The notes beneath the pieces are model-generated. The model did not search any database, had not been told where the DNA came from, and saw only the letters and a program-made list of their open reading frames with translations. Position numbers and translations under genes: made by a program. A stretch of DNA of 10,093 nucleotides from an uncultured Collinsella sp. (lineage in GTDB: Bacteria > Actinomycetota > Coriobacteriia > Coriobacteriales > Coriobacteriaceae): assembly GCA_902496645.1 (NCBI GenBank), contig CABVBR010000068.1:1-10093 (forward strand). The letters run 5' to 3'. Position 1 is the first letter of the stretch. Each line of letters begins with the position of its first letter. Positions 6,375 through 10,093 of the stretch are shown here, in pieces.

Positions 6375-6920
6375 TTAGGCCAGCACCCAGCTTGCAGCGG
6401 CAGACTTATCAAACACGTTGGCAAAATAGAGAGCCTTCTTGATGTCACCATCAAAGTAGATATTGCCCGCCACGGAACCGCCGGCGGCAAGGGTACCAGA
6501 CTGCAGTTCATCGGAGCCCTCGCTGTAATAACCCTGGTTCTGCTGAGCACCGTTGGCGTCCTCGCCCTTCCAGTCGTAGATATTGTAATCTGCGCCCTCA
6601 TCGCCGTTGTTGACGTACGTGACGTGAATGCCCGTCATGGTAGAACCGTCAAAATTTGTGAGGCCGGGTTGGACGGAATCGACGACGACAGAAAGGCGGG
6701 CAGCCGTGGTCACCGTCGTGCCAACAGCCAGGTCAGTCGTAGGCTGCTCTTCCTTCTTCGTCTCTTCCTTCTTGTCACCATCGTCGGCGTCCTCGGTGAC
6801 GGTCGCTTTATCGCTACCACAACCGGCAAGAAGACTGGCAGTCCCCAAGGCAACAGTGGCGAATGCGCCAAGTGCAGCGCGACGGCTCAGCAGCACTTCG
6901 TTTTCGAGCTTATTCATCAT
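6375..6920 (-). CDS. Tat-type lipoprotein with DUF4352-like domain
   Basis: A 181-aa predicted lipoprotein. The N-terminus has a twin-arginine-like motif LSRRAALGAF (11-20), a short hydrophobic stretch and the lipobox LLAGC with lipidated C34, so it should be exported folded and anchored on the outer face of the membrane. Residues about 38-62 are an acidic and Lys-rich spacer. Residues 64-181 look like the immunoglobulin-like DUF4352 fold common in Gram-positive lipoproteins: VGTTVTTAARLSVVVDSV, IHVTYVNNGDE, YNIYDWKGEDANG, then SGTLAAGGSVAGNIYFDGD. The role of such domains is unknown. Two adjacent ATGs (6920, 6917) share the RBS AGGAAGG (6931-6925), 4 and 7 nt away; the second has the better spacing. 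The RBS lies inside a 14-bp inverted repeat. It is first in a probable operon with the HTH protein and kinase. Confidence 0.75.
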   Translation of the reverse strand: MMNKLENEVLLSRRAALGAFATVALGTASLLAGCGSDKATVTEDADDGDKKEETKKEEQPTTDLAVGTTVTTAARLSVVVDSVQPGLTNFDGSTMTGIHVTYVNNGDEGADYNIYDWKGEDANGAQQNQGYYSEGSDELQSGTLAAGGSVAGNIYFDGDIKKALYFANVFDKSAAASWVLA

Positions 6921-6922
6921 GC

Positions 6923-6976
6923 ATCCTTCCTACGATCCGGCTACCGCGCCGGCACACGGCACATCGTAGGAAGGAT
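6923..6976 (-). promoter_or_regulatory. 14-bp inverted repeat enclosing the lipoprotein RBS
   Basis: ATCCTTCCTACGAT (6923-6936) and ATCGTAGGAAGGAT (6963-6976) are perfect complements. The 26-nt loop holds a second stem, CCGGC (6937-6941) with GCCGG (6948-6952). On the minus-strand mRNA the AGGAAGG Shine-Dalgarno (6931-6925) is fully paired within the outer stem, 2 nt before the ATG. As RNA this would block ribosome loading; as DNA it is two 14-mers 40 bp apart, suiting a dimeric regulator. No T-run follows. Confidence 0.75.
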
Positions 6977-7081
6977 TGAACTTGAATTCATTAGCTGAGA
7001 GCTAAGGTTGCGGTAAACGGCCAATGCAGTTATCCAAACGCCGAGCAAGCGCACTTTGCGCAACCGTCTGTTGGCAGTGCA
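6977..7081. other. Intergenic region upstream of the lipoprotein operon
   Basis: It contains TTAGCT-GAG-AGCTAA at 6991-7005 (6-bp dyad, operator-sized), GCGCA-CTT-TGCGC at 7049-7061 (small hairpin just after the membrane protein stop, no T-run) and a 7-bp pair GGTTGCG (7006-7012) / CGCAACC (7059-7065). I could not identify a convincing promoter for the lipoprotein operon here, although it is the only space where one could lie. Confidence 0.35.
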
Positions 7082-7405
7082 TCAACCCACCGTGACGGAT
7101 TCCCCGGTAAAGGCACTAATCATCAGCAGGACAAAGAACACCAGGTAGCCGACACTCAGTGGGTACGCAATGACCAGGAAGACGACCCAGCCGGCATTGG
7201 TTTTACCGTCGGCACGGCGTTGCTCGCGATTGCGGCAGAGCCAAATCGTCACGCCAATGGCCACAATCAGCAACACGAGTGCCGCTGCTGCCAACCCGGC
7301 AAGCGCAAACATCACGCCAACGCTCACAGCAATAACCGGAAGCAGTAGCAAGCCACACCCGCATCCACCCGGACTATATACGGCAGATTGTCGGCGTCGC
7401 CCCAT
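7082..7405 (-). CDS. Small membrane protein, three predicted helices
   Basis: A 107-aa protein I do not recognise. A basic N-terminus (MGRRRQ) leads to a GGCGCG motif with two cysteines (about residues 13-18), then two closely packed hydrophobic stretches (about 18-36 and 38-56), a charged loop CRNREQRRADGKTN and a third helix (about 73-99). The ATG at 7405 has GGAG 5 nt upstream, formed by the last codons of the preceding amidohydrolase gene. A GTG at 7411 overlaps that gene's TGA stop by 4 nt and is the alternative. Either way translation is probably coupled to the amidohydrolase. A transport or membrane-partner role is possible but unsupported. Confidence 0.6.
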   Translation of the reverse strand: MGRRRQSAVYSPGGCGCGLLLLPVIAVSVGVMFALAGLAAAALVLLIVAIGVTIWLCRNREQRRADGKTNAGWVVFLVIAYPLSVGYLVFFVLLMISAFTGESVTVG

Positions 7406-7407
7406 CG

Positions 7408-8595
7408 TCACTCCATCACAAGCAATCGTTTGTAGACATCGAGGCCTTTGAGCAGGATTTCCTCGTCAAAGAGCATGGTATCAGTGTGAAGGGCGCTCGT
7501 GGCATAGGCGGGACAGCCATCCGAATCGCTCGGATTATCTTGGCCGGCAGGCACACCCGTGCCCAGCAAGAAGAACACGCCCGGCAGATGGCGCTGATAG
7601 AACGCAAAATCCTCGGCGATCAGCAGCGGCTCGTCCACAAGTTGCAGCTCGGACAAGGCAGGCGCAATGTGGGCGAACAGCTCGGGGTCGTTATCGACTG
7701 GCGGATAGCCCTCGGCAAAATCGAGATCGTACGTGCAGCCCGTTGCGGCGCAGGCCTCGTCCAGCACGCGGCGCACGCCCTCGCGCGCACGGTCGAACAT
7801 ACCGTCCGTAAACACGCGCAGACTGCCAGCCACATGGGCCTCCCCTGCCACCGCATTGCAGACGGTGCCGGCCTGAAGCAGGCCGAACTTACCAATGCAG
7901 GGCTCGTCGGCACCCAACTCGTCCATGAGCTCGCGCTCGGCAACCAAGAACTTGGCAGCCGCCAGTGCCGCATCGTGCGACTCCTCGACTGGAACGCCGT
8001 AGGTCTTGGCGATATGGATGCTCGCGCCATGGATATGAATGTGCGTCTCGCTTGAGCGCGCCAGCAGCGGACCGGAACAGCTTGCCAACGTGCCGGCGGG
8101 CAAATCGGGCCATACGTGGAAGCCAAAAATGCGGTCGACGCCATAGCGCTCGAATACGCCGCTCTCACACACCGTCTTGGCGCCACCGGTCGTTTCCTCG
8201 GCCGGCTGGAACACAAAGAGCACGTTGCGCTTGATGACGCCCGGTTGCTCGCGAATCGTACGGTCGACAAAAGTCGCCGCCGCGAGCGCCATGGCCATGT
8301 GACCGTCGTGACCGCACGCATGCATCTTACCGGGATGCGTCGAGGCAAAATCCGCTCCTGTCGCCTCCGCAATGGGTAGGGCGTCCATGTCGGCGCGAAT
8401 CGCCGTAGCATGCGCTGCGCCCGTGCCGGCATCGAAGAAAGCGCAGACGCAGCTGGGGCATGGATGGGTTACTTCACAGGTAAGCGAGGCGAGCACGCCC
8501 TCGATATAGGCTATGGTTTGAGGAAGATCGAAATCGAGCTCCGGAATGCGGTGCAAGTCGCGCCGATAGCGACGAAGTTCTTGGAGCTCGGTCAT
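7408..8595 (-). CDS. M20D-family metal-dependent amidohydrolase
   Basis: A 395-aa cytoplasmic zinc/manganese amidohydrolase of peptidase family M20D, which removes acyl groups from N-acyl amino acids. Visible are RRDLHRIPELDFDLPQT (10-26), the metal-loop aspartates in RADMDALPI (68-76), MHACGHDGH with ligands C94 and H96 (91-99), FQPAEE with the catalytic and metal glutamates E133/E134 (129-134), H160 in FGFHVWPDLP, and the C-terminal AEDFAFY and ALHTD segments. All key residues are present and length is normal. The ATG at 8595 has AAAGGA 6 nt upstream; an in-frame ATG at 8625 lacks one. The family includes hippurate hydrolase, N-acyl-amino acid amidohydrolases and N-acetyldiaminopimelate deacetylase. 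Its divergent position beside riboswitch-controlled lysA raises the last option, but context alone cannot settle the substrate. Confidence 0.88.
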   Translation of the reverse strand: MTELQELRRYRRDLHRIPELDFDLPQTIAYIEGVLASLTCEVTHPCPSCVCAFFDAGTGAAHATAIRADMDALPIAEATGADFASTHPGKMHACGHDGHMAMALAAATFVDRTIREQPGVIKRNVLFVFQPAEETTGGAKTVCESGVFERYGVDRIFGFHVWPDLPAGTLASCSGPLLARSSETHIHIHGASIHIAKTYGVPVEESHDAALAAAKFLVAERELMDELGADEPCIGKFGLLQAGTVCNAVAGEAHVAGSLRVFTDGMFDRAREGVRRVLDEACAATGCTYDLDFAEGYPPVDNDPELFAHIAPALSELQLVDEPLLIAEDFAFYQRHLPGVFFLLGTGVPAGQDNPSDSDGCPAYATSALHTDTMLFDEEILLKGLDVYKRLLVME

Positions 8596-8628
8596 AAAGG
8601 ATCCTTTCATGGGGGGCATATCCATTCA

Positions 8629-8640
8629 CACAATATTGTG
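8629..8640. promoter_or_regulatory. 12-bp palindrome in the amidohydrolase leader
   Basis: CACAATATTGTG is a perfect AT-centred palindrome 33 nt upstream of the amidohydrolase ATG and downstream of its predicted start of transcription. This is a typical size and place for a repressor site. No matching regulator is known from this window. Confidence 0.4.
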
Positions 8641-8691
8641 ACGCAGGATTGTGGCACCCTTGTTTCTAGCATATCCCTGCATTTTTTAAAC

Positions 8692-8720
8692 GTTATATAC
8701 GAATACTCTTGTTTGGTAAA
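8692..8720 (-). promoter_or_regulatory. Candidate promoter of the amidohydrolase gene
   Basis: On the minus strand TTTACC (8720-8715), 17 nt, TATAAC (8697-8692). Transcription would start near 8685, giving a leader of about 90 nt. The -35 hexamer directly abuts the -35 of the divergent lysA promoter. Confidence 0.45.
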
Positions 8721-8737
8721 GTGCAACGTGGTAGGGT
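8709..8737 (+). promoter_or_regulatory. Candidate promoter of riboswitch-lysA
   Basis: TTGTTT (8709-8714), 17 nt, TAGGGT (8732-8737). The predicted start near 8744 is about 5 nt before the P1 stem of the lysine aptamer, as expected for a riboswitch leader. Confidence 0.45.
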
Positions 8738-8748
8738 CGTTACCACTT

Positions 8749-8905
8749 GATAGAGGCGCGGGCACGAAGAGCCGCGGGCGAGTCGGCAGACTTTGACCCT
8801 GCGGGGAGGCGAAACCCGCCGAACTGGGCATTTCGGGCACGAACAGCCTGGTGGGCCTGCGGGAAACACCCGCAGGACTGTCTGCAGCAATGCGGGAGCG
8901 CTATC
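8749..8905 (+). ncRNA. Lysine riboswitch (L box) aptamer
   Basis: The sequence follows the lysine aptamer layout. P1 is GATAG (8749-8753) with CTATC (8901-8905). The conserved AGAGGCGCGGGC follows, and P2 closes with GCGGG (8758-8762) and CCCGC (8815-8819). Next come the conserved GCCGAACTGGG (8819-8829) and GCCTGGTGGG. P4 is a perfect hairpin CCTGCGGG (8856-8863), loop AAACA, CCCGCAGG (8869-8876), then ACTGTCTGC and a short P5 (CTGC 8882-8885 with GCGG 8892-8895). Order and spacing match the well-known Thermotoga lysine aptamer as I recall it. It precedes lysA, a classic target. Lysine binding should lower lysA expression. Confidence 0.9.
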
Positions 8906-8966
8906 CGGACATTGGGTCCACGTTATGCGGATTCGATGCGCAGATGGCGCCGTCTGGATAGCGAGG
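8901..8966 (+). promoter_or_regulatory. Riboswitch expression platform, probably translational
   Basis: CTATCCGGAC (8901-8910), which contains the P1 3' strand, can pair over 10 bp (one G-U) with GTCTGGATAG (8952-8961). The second segment abuts and overlaps the GCGAGG Shine-Dalgarno (8961-8966). P1 and this helix exclude each other. When P1 forms, CAGA (8941-8944) can instead pair with TCTG (8953-8956) in a local hairpin. There is no T-run, which argues against transcription termination. Confidence 0.6.
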
Positions 8967-8976
8967 TTTACGGGAC

Positions 8977-10093
8977 ATGGCATTGACCCCCAACGAGGCA
9001 TATGCGGCAAAGCAGCCGTTTGTGGACAAGGAGACGCTCGAGCATATCGTCGAGCAGTTCCCCACGCCGTTTCATCTATACGACGAGGCGGGCATCCGCC
9101 GTAACATGCAAGAAGTGCGCGACGCCTTTGCATGGAACCCGGGATTTAAGGAGTACTTTGCCGTCAAGGCCAATCCCAACCCGGCGCTCATCTCCATTCT
9201 CAACGAATACGGCTGCGGCTGCGATTGCTCGAGCTATACCGAGCTCATGATTGCCCGCTCGCTGGGCATCACGGGACACGACATCATGTTCTCGTCCAAC
9301 GACACGCCGGCGGCGGACTTTGCCCTTGCAAATAACCTGGGCGCCATCGTCAACTTTGACGACATAAGCCATATCGAGTTCTTTGAGCGCGTCGCGGGCC
9401 CCATCCCCAAGACGGTCAGCTGCCGCTTTAATCCGGGCGGCCTGTTCCAGCTCTCTAACGGCATTATGGACAACCCCGGCGACTCCAAGTACGGCATGAC
9501 CACCGAGCAGCTCTTTGAGGCCTTCCGCATGCTCAAGGCCAAGGGCGCCGAGAATTTTGGCATCCATGCCTTCCTTGCCAGTAATACCGTCACTAACGAC
9601 TACTATCCCAAGCTCGCACGCATCCTCTTTGAGCTTGCCGTGCGCCTGGAGCGCGAGACCGGCGCACATGTCGCCTTTATCAATCTGTCCGGCGGTGTGG
9701 GCATCCCCTACCTGCCCGAGCAACAGGCTAACGATATCCACGCCATCGGCGAGGGCGTACACGCAGCCTACGACGAGATTCTGGTCCCCGCCGGCATGGG
9801 CGATGTGGCGATCTGCACCGAGATGGGTCGCTTTATGATGGGACCCTACGGATGCCTGGTCACCAAGGCCATCCACGAAAAGCAGATCTACAAGGACTAT
9901 ATCGGCGTGGACGCAAGCGCCGTCGACCTCATTCGTCCCGCTATGTATGGTGCCTACCACCACATTACGGTGATGGGACAGCCGGGTGGCCCTGACAAGA
10001 CCGCAGCACCGGTCACGAACACGTACGACATTACGGGCAATCTGTGCGAGAACAACGATAAGTTCGCCATCGACCGCGAGCTGCCGCAGAAAC
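8977..10093 (+). CDS. lysA: Diaminopimelate decarboxylase, 3' end cut by window
   Basis: The first 372 codons of a PLP-dependent fold-III decarboxylase; about 40-60 residues are missing at the right edge. LysA converts meso-diaminopimelate to L-lysine in the last step of lysine synthesis. Visible are TPFHLYDEAGIRRN (30-43), the PLP lysine K64 in YFAVKANPNP, CGCDCSSYTELM, SCRFNPGG, HAFLASNTVTNDYY, the phosphate-binding SGGVGIPY (238-245), EMGRFMMGPYG (282-292), RPAMYGAYHH and the active-site CENND (C357). The EMGR and HAFLASN forms differ from textbook EPGR and HxHIGS; I recall this form as a divergent LysA type of clostridia and gut bacteria. The ATG at 8977 is the only in-frame start (a TAG lies 15 nt downstream of the earlier in-frame ATG at 8944). 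GAGG lies 10 nt upstream, a rather long spacing. The lysine riboswitch just upstream strongly supports the assignment. Confidence 0.9.
   Translation, partial: MALTPNEAYAAKQPFVDKETLEHIVEQFPTPFHLYDEAGIRRNMQEVRDAFAWNPGFKEYFAVKANPNPALISILNEYGCGCDCSSYTELMIARSLGITGHDIMFSSNDTPAADFALANNLGAIVNFDDISHIEFFERVAGPIPKTVSCRFNPGGLFQLSNGIMDNPGDSKYGMTTEQLFEAFRMLKAKGAENFGIHAFLASNTVTNDYYPKLARILFELAVRLERETGAHVAFINLSGGVGIPYLPEQQANDIHAIGEGVHAAYDEILVPAGMGDVAICTEMGRFMMGPYGCLVTKAIHEKQIYKDYIGVDASAVDLIRPAMYGAYHHITVMGQPGGPDKTAAPVTNTYDITGNLCENNDKFAIDRELPQK

Noticed and set aside
4415..6920. Anti-phage or toxin-antitoxin system
   Set aside because: A kinase with an HTH protein is seen in some defence systems, but no toxin, nuclease or other effector is present, and the lipoprotein points to envelope signalling.
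6923..6976. Terminal repeats of a small mobile element
   Set aside because: The arms enclose only 26 nt, there is no flanking target duplication that I can see, and one arm is a working RBS.
9076..9963. 295-codon open frame on the minus strand within lysA
   Set aside because: It lies entirely opposite lysA, whose motifs and riboswitch make the plus strand certain.

Overview
The window looks like chromosomal DNA from a moderately high-GC Gram-positive bacterium. The best guess is a gut member of the Coriobacteriia, most likely Collinsella or a close relative. The reasons are clear AGGAGG-type ribosome binding sites, an actinobacterial GC level combined with Firmicutes-like protein families (lysine riboswitch, divergent LysA type, HTH plus Ser/Thr kinase pair, DUF4352-like lipoprotein), and a D-aspartate ligase next to an amino acid racemase. 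The genus call rests on family resemblance only; no search was run. Nine genes are supported: eight complete and one cut by the right edge.

Layout. (1) 20-2152, minus: an ATP-grasp D-aspartate ligase-like gene followed by an aspartate/glutamate-type racemase, closed by a terminator at the left edge. This pair would make D-Asp and add it to a peptidoglycan precursor. (2) 2373-3005, plus: an orphan MOSC-domain protein, divergent from the ligase. (3) 3239-4372, plus: a secreted coiled-coil protein with a C-terminal lysozyme-like domain, preceded by a dense cluster of overlapping palindromes and followed by a strong terminator that also faces the next, convergent gene. (4) 6920-4415, minus: a putative three-gene operon of Tat-type lipoprotein, HTH protein and membrane-anchored Ser/Thr kinase. 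The lipoprotein RBS lies inside one arm of a perfect 14-bp inverted repeat, and a perfect 13-bp hairpin lies between the HTH and kinase genes. (5) 8595-7082, minus: an M20D amidohydrolase translationally linked to a small three-helix membrane protein. (6) 8709-10093, plus: promoter, lysine riboswitch and the 5' 372 codons of diaminopimelate decarboxylase (lysA), divergent from the amidohydrolase.

How they fit together. Much of the window concerns cell wall and lysine/DAP metabolism: cross-bridge amino acid supply and attachment, a wall hydrolase, and lysine-repressible lysA beside an amidohydrolase from the family that contains N-acetyl-DAP deacetylase. The lipoprotein/HTH/kinase group looks like an envelope signalling module whose leader and intercistronic structures suggest post-transcriptional control. 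No phage, transposon, CRISPR array, rRNA or tRNA was seen. The most notable signals are regulatory: the RBS-sequestering repeat at 6923-6976, and the lysine riboswitch whose P1 3' strand can pair instead with a segment touching the lysA Shine-Dalgarno.
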